Shown: positions 49,073 through 59,718 of the stretch, piece by piece | Numbering within the stretch: position 1 is the stretch's first letter | Layout: each line of letters begins with the position of its first letter | Source: Micromonospora lupini str. Lupac 08 | GTDB lineage: Bacteria; Actinomycetota; Actinomycetes; Mycobacteriales; Micromonosporaceae | Length of the DNA stretch: 64,000 bases | Reading direction: 5' to 3' | NCBI RefSeq assembly: GCF_000297395.2 | Contig: NZ_HF570108.1 | Location: 76,321-140,320 of the forward strand | Notes under the pieces: generated by a model | Told to the model about the DNA's origin: nothing | What the model saw: the letters and a program-made list of their open reading frames with translations, nothing else | Database searches by the model: none | Made by a program: the position numbers and the translations under genes

Positions 49073-50910
49073 CGCGAACCCCCCTCGTCGCCGACCGGCA
49101 GAGCGCCGTCGCCGGTGGCCAGGCCGCTGCGGTGCCGGGCCAGCTCGACCCGGCCGGCGGCCCGCCGCAGCGCGTCGCCGGCCGCCTCGGCGGGCCGGGC
49201 CTCGGCGGTTCGGGTCAGGAAGCGGTCGGCCTCCGCGTCCAGCAGCGTCCGGACCCGCGCCAGCAGGTCGACCCGGGCCTTGGCGGCGAGGGTACGCACC
49301 GCCTGGTCACCGAAGATCGCCTGGAGGACGGCCTGCGCGGCGACAGTCGTGCCGGCCCCGGTGGCCAGCTCCAACCCGGTGGGGATGAACGCGGTCGAGG
49401 CGAACACGGCGATCATCACGGCGAGCCCTGTGGCGTTCACCGCGTACGCGGCGGTGCGGGCCACGAACCGCTTGTCGCCGCCCTCGACCCGGACCAGCTC
49501 CAGCACCCCGCGTTGCCAGTCGCGGACCATCCGTTCGGCGCGCTCGGGCAGGTCGTCGCTCGGGTAGGCGAGCCCCGGCTCGAGCAGGTCCGCTCCCGCC
49601 GGGTGTGCCTTCCACCCGGTGTACGCGGATTCGGCGGCCTCGGACGCGACGCCCCGCAGCAGGGTGACGAGCTGCGACTCGATGGCGTTGCGCAGCTCGG
49701 CGGCCGGCGCGGGCCGACCGGTGACGGCGGCCACCACCCGGTCGCGGAGTCGCCCGATGCGGGCCTCCAGCGTGCGGAAGAACTCGCCGGTGCCGACGAA
49801 CTCCTGCCAGCGGGCCAGCACCTCACCGCGGAGCAGTCGGCCGTCCTTCAGGCCCTGCTCGACGGTCCGCTCGGCACCCCGGTACGCCCCCCGGACCCGT
49901 TCGTCCAGCCCGTCGGCGGCGGTGACCTGCTCGTCGGCGGCGTCGGCCAACTCCTCGACGGCGGGGTGCAGGGCGGCCAGAGCGCCGTCCAGGGTCTGCC
50001 GGACCACCGCCGCGCGGGCGTCGGCGTCGGCGGCCAGCCGGGCGAACCAGTCGGCCAGCGCGGCGGTGACCCCCTCGGGCAGCAGCCCCTGACCGTCGAC
50101 CCAGGTCTCCGGGAGAACGAACAGCGGCGCCCGGCCCAGATCCTGCGCGGCGAGCATCTCGGCCAGGTGCGCGGCGATCTCGTCGCTCGCCTCGGCGGGC
50201 ACCCGGTCGAGCACCATGGCGATCACGGCGCCCCGGGCCCGCGCGCTGCGCAGCAGCTCCCACGGCACCGCGTCGGCGTACCGGGCGGCGGTGGTGACGA
50301 AGAGCCAGAGGTCCGCGGCGGCGAGCAGTTGGCTCGCGAGGGCCCGGTTGGCGTCGACGACGGAGTCGATGTCCGGCGCGTCGAGGAAGGCCAGACCTGG
50401 CGGCAGGGCGGGGGCGGTGACCAGATGCAGGGAGCGTGGGTCGTCGCTCGGCTCGGTGGTGCGGGTCAGGCCGGGCAGCAGGTCGCCCTGCCGGAACCAG
50501 GACGCGTCGGCCGGGTTGCAGACCAGCACCGGGGAGCGGGTGGTGGGCCGCAGCACGCCGGCGGCGCTGACCCGGGCCTTGACCAGGCTGTTGACCAGGG
50601 TCGACTTGCCCGCGCCGGTGGAGCCGCCGACCACCACGAGCAGCGGGGCGTCCAGTCGGGCGAGGCGGGGCAGCAGGTAGTCGTCGAGCTGGTCGGTGAG
50701 GGCGCTGGCGGCGTGCCGGGCGGAGGCGGCGGAGGGCAGGGCGAGCGGATAGCGGGTGGCGCCGATCGCGGCCCGGAGGCCCGACAGCGCGCCGGGGAGG
50801 CTGTCGTCCCCGGTGGTGGCGGGCGGCTCCTCCGCGGCGTCCGGCGGGCCGGTGCGGGCTGCGACGGCGGGCGCGCCGGAACGGGTGGCGGAATCGCCGT
50901 GCGTCGTCAC
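49069..50910 (-). CDS. Dynamin-like membrane GTPase A
   Basis: A 613-residue partner of the following GTPase. An acidic, disordered N-terminus (about 1-40) precedes the GTPase domain: P-loop GGSTGAGKS (about 95-103), [12 protein letters not shown]3 LDAPDIDSV, and AMVLDRVP at the G4 position, which lacks the usual NKxD. Long helices follow, then a membrane hairpin at about 520-550 ([19 protein letters not shown]). GTG 50910 is the likely start. It is divergent from dnaK, with 220 bp between. Confidence 0.78.
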   Translation of the reverse strand: MTTHGDSATRSGAPAVAARTGPPDAAEEPPATTGDDSLPGALSGLRAAIGATRYPLALPSAASARHAASALTDQLDDYLLPRLARLDAPLLVVVGGSTGAGKSTLVNSLVKARVSAAGVLRPTTRSPVLVCNPADASWFRQGDLLPGLTRTTEPSDDPRSLHLVTAPALPPGLAFLDAPDIDSVVDANRALASQLLAAADLWLFVTTAARYADAVPWELLRSARARGAVIAMVLDRVPAEASDEIAAHLAEMLAAQDLGRAPLFVLPETWVDGQGLLPEGVTAALADWFARLAADADARAAVVRQTLDGALAALHPAVEELADAADEQVTAADGLDERVRGAYRGAERTVEQGLKDGRLLRGEVLARWQEFVGTGEFFRTLEARIGRLRDRVVAAVTGRPAPAAELRNAIESQLVTLLRGVASEAAESAYTGWKAHPAGADLLEPGLAYPSDDLPERAERMVRDWQRGVLELVRVEGGDKRFVARTAAYAVNATGLAVMIAVFASTAFIPTGLELATGAGTTVAAQAVLQAIFGDQAVRTLAAKARVDLLARVRTLLDAEADRFLTRTAEARPAEAAGDALRRAAGRVELARHRSGLATGDGALPVGDEGGSR

Positions 50911-50993
50911 CGCTAAAGCGTGCCCGACCGATGCAAGGGAAGACAACCGGACGGTAATAACGGCTGGGTTGCGTCGGGTCGGCTCAACTCGAC

Positions 50994-51022
50994 TTGACGA
51001 TTCGCCAGCGCGTGGCACTATT
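50994..51022 (+). promoter_or_regulatory. dnaK promoter
   Basis: TTGACG (50994-50999) and ACTATT (51017-51022) are spaced 17 bp apart and the -10 box runs into the HAIR operator. Confidence 0.6.
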
Positions 51023-51040
51023 GAGTCAAGTTCACTCAAC
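51020..51040. promoter_or_regulatory. HspR operator (HAIR) of the dnaK operon
   Basis: TTGAGT-CAAGTTC-ACTCAA (core 51021-51039) matches the HAIR consensus CTTGAGT-N7-ACTCAAG except for the outermost bases. It overlaps the end of the -10 region, so bound HspR would block initiation. Confidence 0.88.
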
Positions 51041-51130
51041 TTGTGGTGGGGTCCGCTGCGGGCGGTGCCCGCCAGCAGCCCACGGGCGACGCCCGTCACC
51101 TGCACAACCTTACGAAGCGAGGAAGCGAAG

Positions 51131-52999
<1,869 letters not shown>

Positions 53000-53047
53000 C
53001 AATCGGCCTCCGACACGTATCCACGGCGAAGGGGATGAGGTAGCCGC

Positions 53048-53806
53048 ATGACGCAGAAGCCACGAGCCGCCGACCCGGGCGACACCGGGTCGACGCCGGG
53101 TGGCTCCGCGCCCACGGAGCCGGCCACCGGCGACGGGGAGCGGGTCGTCATCCGCAACAACCGCAAGATCACCGACACGTCGGAGCCGGAGGGCACCGCC
53201 GCGGACGCGGAGACCGGCGCGCCGGCCGAGGGTCTCGTCGAGGACGCCGAGGTCGTGGTCGACGAGATCGAGGTCGAGGTCAACGCCACCGACGGGCCGG
53301 AGCCGTCCGGCCCGCCGGTGGTGGATGCCCCGGCGCAGCCGGTGGACCGCGGCGGCACGGGCACCTCGTTCGGCGCCGAGCTGGAGGCGCTCCGGGCCGA
53401 GCTGGACGAGCGGACCAGGGACCTGCAACGGGTGTCGGCGGAGTACGCCAACTACCGCAAGCGGGTCGACCGGGACCGCAGCCTGGTCCAGGAGCAGGCG
53501 ACCGGCTCGGTGCTGGCCGCGCTGCTGCCGATCCTCGACGACCTGGACCGGGCCCGGGAACACGGTGACCTGGTCGGGCCGTTCGGGACGGTGGCGGAAC
53601 AGCTCACCACCGCGCTGGGCAAGTTCGGCCTGAACGCCTTCGGCGAGCAGGGCGACCCGTTCGACCCGACCCGGCACGAGGCGGTCGCGCACCAGACCTC
53701 GGCCGACGTCAACGAGCCGACCTGCGTACAGGTCATGCGACGCGGCTACCAGCTCGGTGAGCGGCTGCTGCGCCCCGCGCTTGTCGCGGTCGCGGATCCG
53801 GAATAG
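53048..53806 (+). CDS. grpE: Nucleotide exchange factor GrpE
   Basis: A 252-residue GrpE, which exchanges ADP for ATP on DnaK. The first 110 residues are an acidic, disordered extension common in actinomycetes. The GrpE core starts at LEALRAELDERTRDLQRVSAEYANYRKR, a long coiled coil, and continues with VLAALLPILDDLDRA and the beta-wing FDPTRHEAVAHQTSADV. ATG 53048 has GATGAGG upstream. It lies between dnaK and dnaJ in the operon. Confidence 0.96.
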   Translation: MTQKPRAADPGDTGSTPGGSAPTEPATGDGERVVIRNNRKITDTSEPEGTAADAETGAPAEGLVEDAEVVVDEIEVEVNATDGPEPSGPPVVDAPAQPVDRGGTGTSFGAELEALRAELDERTRDLQRVSAEYANYRKRVDRDRSLVQEQATGSVLAALLPILDDLDRAREHGDLVGPFGTVAEQLTTALGKFGLNAFGEQGDPFDPTRHEAVAHQTSADVNEPTCVQVMRRGYQLGERLLRPALVAVADPE

Positions 53807-53894
53807 TGCGAGACGGTGACCGGGCCGTCCCGTCCCCCGCGCAGCGGTGGGCGGGACGGCCGGGCCACGACGGTCGGAAGGAGGTGGTGGACCG

Positions 53895-55082
53895 GTGAGT
53901 TCGAAGGACTGGCTCGAGAAGGACTTCTACGCCGTGCTCGGCGTGGACAAGGCCGCCTCCGCGGATGACATCAAGAAGGCGTACCGCAAGCTGGCCCGGG
54001 AATCGCACCCGGATCACAATCCGGGCGACCCGAAGGCCGAGGAGCGGTTCAAGGCCGTGTCCGAGGCGTACAACGTGCTGTCGGACGCCGGCCGTCGCCG
54101 GGAGTACGACGAAATGCGGTCGCTGTTCGGTTCGGGCGCGTTCCGGCGCAACGCCCGGGCGGGCGGCCAGCCGGGCGGGATGCCGTTCGACGTCTCCGAC
54201 CTGTTCGGCGGCGGTGCCGCCGGTGGCGGTGACCGCCGCTTCGGCGGGGCCGGCTTCCAGGACCTCTTCAGCTCGATCTTCTCGGGCGGGCAGGCCGGTG
54301 GGCAGGCCACTCCGCGTGGTCCGGCGCGCGGCCGGGACGTGGAGACCGAGGTGGCCCTGGACTTCGGCGACGCGGTCCGCGGCGTGACAGTGCCGCTGAC
54401 GTTGCGCGCCCCCGGCGTCTGCGACACCTGCCACGGCAACGGCGCCAAGCCCGGCACCCAACCGCGTACCTGCCCGGTCTGTCACGGCGCCGGGGTGACC
54501 ACCCGCAACCAGGGGTCGTTCAGCTTCTCCGAGCCGTGCGGCAACTGCCAGGGCGTCGGGACCGTGGTGGAGGAGAAGTGCCCGGAGTGCCACGGCAGCG
54601 GCGGGGTCACCAAGACCCGCACGATGAACGTGCGCTTCCCGGCCGGTGTGGCCGACGGCCAGCGCATCCGGCTGGCCGGGCGCGGCGAGCCGGGTGAGCG
54701 TGGTGGCCCGGCCGGCGACCTGTTCGTGCACGTCAAGGTCCGGCCGGACGAGCTGTTCGGGCGTACCGGCGACGACCTGACGTTGACCGTGCCGGTGACC
54801 TTCGCGGAGGCCGTGCTCGGCACGGACCTGCGGGTGCCCACGCTCGACGGCGCGATGACGCTGCGGGTTCCGCCGGGCACGCCCAGCGGGCGGGTGCTGC
54901 GGGCCCGGGGCAAGGGTGTGGTCCGGCGCGACGGGCAGGCCGGTGACCTGCTGGTCACCCTGGACGTGGTGGTGCCCGCCCGACTGTCGGACGAGGCACG
55001 GGCGGCGCTGGAGGCGTTCGCCGAGCAGAGCCCGCCGGCGGCGCGGGAACATCTCGACGCCCGGGTGCGTCGGGTCGGTTAG
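53895..55082 (+). CDS. dnaJ: Chaperone DnaJ (Hsp40, type I)
   Basis: A 395-residue type I J-protein. The J domain (about 8-75) carries the HPD motif in [13 protein letters not shown] region follows ([15 protein letters not shown]). The zinc-binding region has four CxxCxGxG units: [24 protein letters not shown] and CPECHGSG. The C-terminal substrate-binding domains end near [17 protein letters not shown] 53895 has AAGGAGG about 8 nt upstream. It stimulates DnaK ATPase; this is the HspR-linked DnaJ1-type copy of actinomycetes. Confidence 0.97.
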   Translation: MSSKDWLEKDFYAVLGVDKAASADDIKKAYRKLARESHPDHNPGDPKAEERFKAVSEAYNVLSDAGRRREYDEMRSLFGSGAFRRNARAGGQPGGMPFDVSDLFGGGAAGGGDRRFGGAGFQDLFSSIFSGGQAGGQATPRGPARGRDVETEVALDFGDAVRGVTVPLTLRAPGVCDTCHGNGAKPGTQPRTCPVCHGAGVTTRNQGSFSFSEPCGNCQGVGTVVEEKCPECHGSGGVTKTRTMNVRFPAGVADGQRIRLAGRGEPGERGGPAGDLFVHVKVRPDELFGRTGDDLTLTVPVTFAEAVLGTDLRVPTLDGAMTLRVPPGTPSGRVLRARGKGVVRRDGQAGDLLVTLDVVVPARLSDEARAALEAFAEQSPPAAREHLDARVRRVG

Positions 55083-55112
55083 TCCGGTGGGATGGACGCG
55101 GAGGTGAGCGGG

Positions 55113-55553
55113 ATGTCGGGCGAGTTCCTCGGTTCGGGTGACCCTGCCTACGAGGCCAAGGTGCTCATGATCTCGGTGGCGGCACGGATGGCGGGGATGC
55201 ACCCGCAGACCCTGCGCCAGTACGACCGGCTGGGGCTGGTGCAGCCCGGCCGGGCGGCCGGCGGTGGTCGCCGGTACAGCGTCCGGGACGTGGTGCTGCT
55301 TCGCGAGGTGCAGCGGCTCAGCCAGGACGACGGGATCAACCTGGCCGGCGTCAAGCGGATCATCGGGCTGGAGCGGTTGCTGGAGCAGGCGCAGCAGCGC
55401 GTCGCACGGCTGGAGGCGGAGCTGGACGCCGCGTACCGCCGGGTGGCCGAGCTGGAGTCCCTGGCCCGCTTCCCGGGCCGGGATCTGGTGCCGACCAACC
55501 GCACGTCCACCGCGCTGGTCGTCTGGCGTCCCCGCCGTACAACCGACCGCTGA
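55113..55553 (+). CDS. hspR: MerR-family heat-shock repressor HspR
   Basis: A 146-residue repressor. The MerR-type helix-turn-helix is ISVAARMAGMHPQTLRQYDRLGLVQPGR, followed by YSVRDVVLLREVQRLSQDDGINLAGVKRI, both highly characteristic. The C-terminal half is a coiled coil. ATG 55113 is preferred over ATG 55092 because GGAGG lies 8 nt before it. It is last in the operon and autoregulates through the HAIR site at 51020; a second HAIR site controls clpB at 60380 in the same window. Confidence 0.96.
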   Translation: MSGEFLGSGDPAYEAKVLMISVAARMAGMHPQTLRQYDRLGLVQPGRAAGGGRRYSVRDVVLLREVQRLSQDDGINLAGVKRIIGLERLLEQAQQRVARLEAELDAAYRRVAELESLARFPGRDLVPTNRTSTALVVWRPRRTTDR

Positions 55554-55564
55554 CCCTGTTCCTC

Positions 55565-55603
55565 GGCCTGGCCCGTGCCGGATTTTCCGGCGCGGGCCAG
55601 GCC
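55565..55603 (+). terminator. Terminator of the dnaK operon
   Basis: 17-bp arms (55565-55581 and 55587-55603) starting GGCCTGGCCCG pair with a single T/G mismatch around the loop ATTTT, 11 nt beyond hspR. Confidence 0.88.
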
Positions 55604-55672
55604 GTTTCCGCTAACCTGTCGATACGGGTCCTATCGCCTTAATTCGGGCCTATCGGCGCGGTAGGGGGAGCG

Positions 55673-55861
55673 ATGGCGGAGCCGGCGAAGAAAGTGGCCC
55701 GGCAGACGGAGGACCGGCTGGAAGACCTGGCCGACACCGTCCGGGAGAAGTTCGACAAGGTGACCGAGGGAAGTTTCCGGGACCGGATCATCGAGGGGCG
55801 GTTCGCCGAGCAGTCCGAGGACGACCGCCGCCGAGCCGAGGCCGAGCGGAAGCAGGACTGA
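55673..55861 (+). CDS. Small highly charged protein of 62 residues
   Basis: A 62-residue, almost entirely helical and charged protein: MAEPAKKVARQTEDRLEDLA, then EKFDKVTEGSFRDRIIEGRF and a tail EDDRRRAEAERKQD. GGGGGAG precedes ATG 55673 and a terminator follows at 55877, so it is a one-gene unit. It lies behind the heat-shock operon terminator, and a CTAACCT box near 55612 could be its own -10. It is reminiscent of small stress or antitoxin-like proteins, but no family is recognised. Confidence 0.65.
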   Translation: MAEPAKKVARQTEDRLEDLADTVREKFDKVTEGSFRDRIIEGRFAEQSEDDRRRAEAERKQD

Positions 55862-55876
55862 CTGGTAACCGACGTG

Positions 55877-55907
55877 CGGGCCGGGACCCACGGGGGGTCC
55901 CGGCCCG
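55877..55907. terminator. Bidirectional terminator
   Basis: A perfect 13-bp inverted repeat CGGGCCGGGACCC/GGGTCCCGGCCCG with loop ACGGG between the small charged gene and the convergent gene at 55945. Confidence 0.85.
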
Positions 55908-55944
55908 TTCGCTCCTTGCCGCGCGCCTGCGGTCCCGTCCGGTC

Positions 55945-56376
55945 TCAGCCGAGGCGGCGGTTCTCGCGGACCAGGCCGCCCTCGCACCAGTCCCGGTAGA
56001 CGAAGAGATCCGGTCGGGCCAGCAGCACCCGGCCGTTGTGCGCCCAGATCCGCATCAGCTCGTCGCCGTCGCGCTCGGCCTGCTCGACCAGCTTGCGGAA
56101 GCGGCGCTTGGGGTGGGCACGGAAGTTCGTCCGGATGCCGTCGGCGGCGTAGATGTAGAGGCAGTGCAGGGCGAAGCGCCGCGCGGGGCAGCTCGGGTCC
56201 ATCGCCAGCTCGAAGAGCGTCAGGACCAGGCGGTCGCCGGAGACCAGCAGGTCCCAGTCGGGTGGCATGGAGGACAACGGCACCGAATCGGGCTGGAACG
56301 CCCAGGCTCGCAACTCCGCCGGCGTCGGATCGACGGGGTTGGCAAAGCCGTGGAACGTCGACTCCTGCACGCTCAC
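55945..56376 (-). CDS. Conserved hypothetical protein
   Basis: A 143-residue soluble protein beginning with GTG 56376 (SVQESTFHGFANPVDPTPAEL), with GGAAGG upstream. It has a helical core, LVLTLFELAMDPSCPARRFALHCLYIYAADGIRTN, followed by a basic helix and IWAHNGRVLLARPDLFVYRDWCEGGLV. The pattern looks like a conserved actinomycete protein, but I cannot name a family. It faces the small charged gene across a shared terminator. Confidence 0.7.
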   Translation of the reverse strand: MSVQESTFHGFANPVDPTPAELRAWAFQPDSVPLSSMPPDWDLLVSGDRLVLTLFELAMDPSCPARRFALHCLYIYAADGIRTNFRAHPKRRFRKLVEQAERDGDELMRIWAHNGRVLLARPDLFVYRDWCEGGLVRENRRLG

Positions 56377-56584
56377 CGGCCAACCTTCCGCTCTCGCCCG
56401 CGTCTGGCAACGCTGCCTGCGGACCGTGGCTGCTGGGGCGAAACGGTAACCCGCCGCCGGGTGCTGCGGTAGTACCCGCAGGGAGCAATTCGGCATCCGC
56501 CGGCCGGCCCGGCCCGAACGGCCGTTCGGGTGTCCTGGCCAGCGCCGCTGCCGCGCCAACAGGGCACGACAGCGGCGGTGCGCG

Positions 56585-57790
56585 TCAGTCGTGGACCGTC
56601 ACCGGCTCCCGCCGCTGGGCCTCCGCGCGGTTGCGCAGCCACCGCTTGAACCACGGGAAGTCCGGCAGCCGGGCCAGGATCGGCCCGGTCACGACAGTGA
56701 TCAGGACGTACGTCGCGGCGAGCGCGGCCAACCGCGGCTCGACGCTGCCGGCCGCAACCGCGAGCCCGGCGATGACGATGGAGAACTCCCCTCGGGGTAC
56801 GAGGGCCAGACCGGCCCGCCAGCGACCGGGTTCGGCGATGCCGACCCGGCGGGCCGCGAGGTAGCCGGTGAGCGTCTTCGTCGCCATGGTGACCACGGCC
56901 AGCGCGAGCGCCGGCAGCAGCACCGGCGGAATGTCCTGCGGGTCGGTGGTCAGGCCGAAGAAGACGAAGAACACCGCAGCGAACAGGTCCCGCAGGGGCG
57001 AGAGCAGCTCGGTGGCGTGGTGCGCGACCGGGCCGGAGAGGGCGATGCCGACCAGGAACGCGCCGACCGCCGCCGATACCTGGAGCGACGCGGCGAGGCC
57101 GGCGATCAGCAGGGTCAGACCGAGTACGCCGAGGAGCAGCGCCTCCGGGTCCTTCGCCGACAGGGCGGACGAGATCAGGTGGCCGTACCGGATGGCGACC
57201 ACGAGCACGATCAGCACCGTGGCCACCGCGACGGTGAGCGCGATGCCGCCGCCGAGCAGGCCGGTGCCGGCCAGGACGGCGGTGACAAGCGGCAGGTAGA
57301 GCGCCATCGCCAGGTCCTCGATCACCAGCACCGAGAGGATCACCGGGGTCTCCCGGTTACCGAGCCGGCCCAGGTCGGCGAGGACCTTGGCGATGACCCC
57401 GGAGGAGGAGACCCAGGTGATGCCGCCGAGCACGAGGGCGGCCACCCAGTCCCAGCCGAGCAGCAGGGCGAAGATGGCACCGGGTAACGCGTTGAGCACC
57501 CCGTCGATCAGGCCGGCCGGTGCCGCCGCGCGGAGATTGCCGACGAGTTCGTTCGCCGAGTACTCCAGGCCGAGCATCACCAGCAGCAGGATGACGCCGA
57601 TCTCGGCGCCGACCGCGAAGAACTCCTCGCTGGCGTCGAGGGGTAGCAGTCCACCGTGCCCGAAGGCGAGCCCGGCGAGCAGGTAGAGCGGAATGGGCGA
57701 CAGGCCGATGCGCCGGCTCAGCCGACTGAGCAGCCCGAGCAGCAGCAGCAGCGCACCGACTTCGATGAGCAGTGTGGTGAAATCGTGCAT
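56585..57790 (-). CDS. khtU: CPA2-family cation:proton antiporter (KhtU-like)
   Basis: A 401-residue membrane protein of the monovalent cation:proton antiporter-2 family. About twelve hydrophobic segments are seen, with the family markers PIPLYLLAGLAFGHGG, SSSGVIAKVLADLGRLGNRETP, LVIEDLAMALYLPLV and ALVPRGEFSIVIAGLA. It lacks the C-terminal RCK domain of KefB/KefC; instead a separate RCK_C protein gene lies 5 bp upstream on the same strand. This is the KhtT-KhtU arrangement of Bacillus and the related CpeA-antiporter pair of Streptomyces. K+ (or Na+) efflux is inferred. Confidence 0.85.
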   Translation of the reverse strand: MHDFTTLLIEVGALLLLLGLLSRLSRRIGLSPIPLYLLAGLAFGHGGLLPLDASEEFFAVGAEIGVILLLVMLGLEYSANELVGNLRAAAPAGLIDGVLNALPGAIFALLLGWDWVAALVLGGITWVSSSGVIAKVLADLGRLGNRETPVILSVLVIEDLAMALYLPLVTAVLAGTGLLGGGIALTVAVATVLIVLVVAIRYGHLISSALSAKDPEALLLGVLGLTLLIAGLAASLQVSAAVGAFLVGIALSGPVAHHATELLSPLRDLFAAVFFVFFGLTTDPQDIPPVLLPALALAVVTMATKTLTGYLAARRVGIAEPGRWRAGLALVPRGEFSIVIAGLAVAAGSVEPRLAALAATYVLITVVTGPILARLPDFPWFKRWLRNRAEAQRREPVTVHD

Positions 57791-57795
57791 CCGCC

Positions 57796-58296
57796 TCAGC
57801 CGTCCGGGTCACTGTCGGCGAGGATGGCGGACACGCCGTCGAGACCCTGACGGGTCCCGACCACGACCACCACGTCACCGGCCGCGAAGCGGAAGGAGGG
57901 CTCGGGCGACACGTTCACCGTGCCATCGCGCAGCACCGCCACGATCGAGGCGCTGGTGCGGGTACGCGCCTTGGTGTCGCCGAGCATCCGGTTGACGTAC
58001 CGCGACCCCGCCGGGATGGCGATCTGCTCGGTGAGCAGACCGGCAGCCTGCTCCCGCAGCCCGGAGAGCTGACCGAGCATCAGCGACGCGCCGAGGATGT
58101 CGGCAAGCGCCTCCGCCTCGTCGTCGGTAAGCGGGATGTCCGCCTGGCAGGAGTCGGGATCGTCCGGGTCGTAGAGGACAAGATCACGGCGGCCATTGCG
58201 GTGGGAGACCACGCCCAGGCGGCGTCCGGACTCCGTCACCAGATCGTGGCGTACCCCGATCCCCGGTAGGGCGGTCTGCTCGACACGTACTCGCAC
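57796..58296 (-). CDS. khtT: KhtT/CpeA-like RCK_C regulatory subunit
   Basis: A 166-residue cytosolic protein: an N-terminal RHDLVTESGRRLGVVSHRNGRRDLVLYD domain typical of KhtT, a linker, and a C-terminal TrkA_C/RCK_C domain (SIVAVLRDGTVNVSPEPSFRFAAGDVVVVVGTRQGLDGV). RCK_C proteins of this kind gate the partner antiporter and in Bacillus KhtT and Streptomyces CpeA bind c-di-AMP. It is translated just before khtU with a 5-bp gap, so the two form an operon. Confidence 0.86.
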   Translation of the reverse strand: MRVRVEQTALPGIGVRHDLVTESGRRLGVVSHRNGRRDLVLYDPDDPDSCQADIPLTDDEAEALADILGASLMLGQLSGLREQAAGLLTEQIAIPAGSRYVNRMLGDTKARTRTSASIVAVLRDGTVNVSPEPSFRFAAGDVVVVVGTRQGLDGVSAILADSDPDG

Positions 58297-58357
58297 CCAC
58301 CCAGGCTACCGCTAGGTGAACAAAAGGCAGATCTTGGAGCGAGCCCGCCCGTGATCG

Positions 58358-58422
58358 ACTCGGCTTCCTGGAAATCGCGGTGTCCCGGTGGCCCGGATAC
58401 GGCGATTTCCAGGAAGCCGAGT
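58358..58422. repeat. Long perfect inverted repeat, 21-bp arms
   Basis: The left arm 58358-58378 (starts ACTCGGCTTCCTGGAAATCG) pairs perfectly with 58402-58422. The 23-nt loop can form a further 6-bp stem (GTGTCC with GGATAC). It lies between the epoxide hydrolase stop and the khtT start, both minus strand. Confidence 0.9.
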
Positions 58423-58497
58423 GGATCTAGCGGCCGTTGACGCGCCGGTGCCCGCCCGGCGCGAGCGGGGCGGGCGGGCATCGGGGGCGCGGACCGG

Positions 58498-59634
58498 TCA
58501 GCGGAGGCTGGCGAAGAACTCGCGGATGTCTCCGACCAGGACGTCGGTGGCCTGGTGGGCGGCGTAGTGACCGCCGACGTCGCCGCGTCCCTCGACGTCG
58601 GTCTCGTACGCGGTCCAGCGGACGACGTTCGCGTGGTCCCGCTCGGCGAAGCGGCGGATGGACTGGAAGTCGCCGGGGAACATGGCCAGCGCGGTCGGTG
58701 CCGTGGTCGGCTCGGACGGCTGCTCACCGGCGTGCGCGTCCTCCCAGTAGAACCGGATCGCCGAGGCGGCCGTGCCGGTGAACCAGTAGAGCGCCACGTT
58801 GGCCAGGACGAAGTCGTCGTCCAGGCTCTCGTCGAAGAGCTGGGCGTTCCAGGCCAGCAGCCCGACCGGTGAGTCGGCCAGCCCGTACGCCAGGGTCTGC
58901 GGTTGCTGGCTGTGCACCTGGTTGAAGGAGAACTTGTTCTCGTAGAACCACTGGAGGTGCCCGAGCGCCGCCTGGTCCGCCTCGGACAGCCCGGCGAACT
59001 CGGCGGGGTCGCCGGACGGGAACGAGAAGAGCTGGGTGACGTGCACGCCGAGGACGTGTTCCGCGTCGATCCGGCCCAGCTCCGGCGCGACCATCGAGCC
59101 GGCGTCGTTGCCGACCGCGCCGTAGCTGTCGTACCCCAGGCGGTTCATCAGCTCGGCCCAGGCGCGGGCCGTGCGGAAGCGGTTCCAGCCGGCGCTGCGG
59201 GTGGGGCCGGAGAATCCGAAGCCTGGCAGCGACGGGATGACCAGGTGGAAGGCCGGGGCCGCCGGGTCGCTCGGCTCGGTGAGCGGGCCGATCACGTCCA
59301 GGTATTCGAGCACCGAGCCCGGCCAGCCGTGGGTGAGCACGAGGGCGGTGGCGTCCGGCCGGGACGACCTGACGTGCAGGAAGTGGATCTGCTCGCCGTC
59401 GATCTCCGTGACGAACTGCGGGTGGGCGTTCAGCCGGGCCTCGACGGCCCGCCAGTCGAACCCGTCCCGCCACCGGTCGGCGAGCGTGCGCACCCGGTCG
59501 GCGCTCATGCCGTACGCGCCGCCGGCGCCGGGCTGCTCGGCGGGCCAGCTCGTGCGACCGAGGCGGGCGGCCAGGTCGTCGAGGGCGGTCTGCGGGATCT
59601 CGACGCGGAACGGACGGATCGCGGTGCCGGTCAT
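58498..59634 (-). CDS. Epoxide hydrolase (alpha/beta hydrolase, EHN type)
   Basis: A 378-residue enzyme with the N-terminal EHN domain (IRPFRVEIPQTALDDLAARL) and an alpha/beta hydrolase fold. The oxyanion motif is LTHGWPGSVLEYLDVI, the nucleophile lies in GAVGNDAGSMVAPEL (Asp in the GxDxG-type elbow), and GHYAAHQATDVLVGDI supplies the C-terminal His. FHLVIPSLPGFGFSGPT is diagnostic of microsomal-type epoxide hydrolases. ATG 59634 has AAGGAG upstream. It is divergent from a TetR-type regulator with two operators between. Confidence 0.9.
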   Translation of the reverse strand: MTGTAIRPFRVEIPQTALDDLAARLGRTSWPAEQPGAGGAYGMSADRVRTLADRWRDGFDWRAVEARLNAHPQFVTEIDGEQIHFLHVRSSRPDATALVLTHGWPGSVLEYLDVIGPLTEPSDPAAPAFHLVIPSLPGFGFSGPTRSAGWNRFRTARAWAELMNRLGYDSYGAVGNDAGSMVAPELGRIDAEHVLGVHVTQLFSFPSGDPAEFAGLSEADQAALGHLQWFYENKFSFNQVHSQQPQTLAYGLADSPVGLLAWNAQLFDESLDDDFVLANVALYWFTGTAASAIRFYWEDAHAGEQPSEPTTAPTALAMFPGDFQSIRRFAERDHANVVRWTAYETDVEGRGDVGGHYAAHQATDVLVGDIREFFASLR

Positions 59635-59648
59635 CTCGAACTCCTTCG

Positions 59649-59666
59649 GAACGGAATGTTTCGTTC
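59649..59666. promoter_or_regulatory. TetR-type operator 1
   Basis: GAACGGAATGTTTCGTTC is an inverted repeat (half-sites GAACGGAA and GAACGAAA) 15 bp before the epoxide hydrolase start. Confidence 0.6.
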
Positions 59667-59686
59667 TGCAATCACAGTAGCAGAGC

Positions 59687-59701
59687 GGAACGATCCGTTC
59701 C
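59687..59701. promoter_or_regulatory. TetR-type operator 2
   Basis: GGAACG-ATC-CGTTCC is a perfect inverted repeat next to the TAGGCT -10 box (59707-59712) of the regulator gene. It shares the half-site GAACG with operator 1. Confidence 0.65.
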
Positions 59702-59718
59702 ACTGTTAGGCTGACGAC

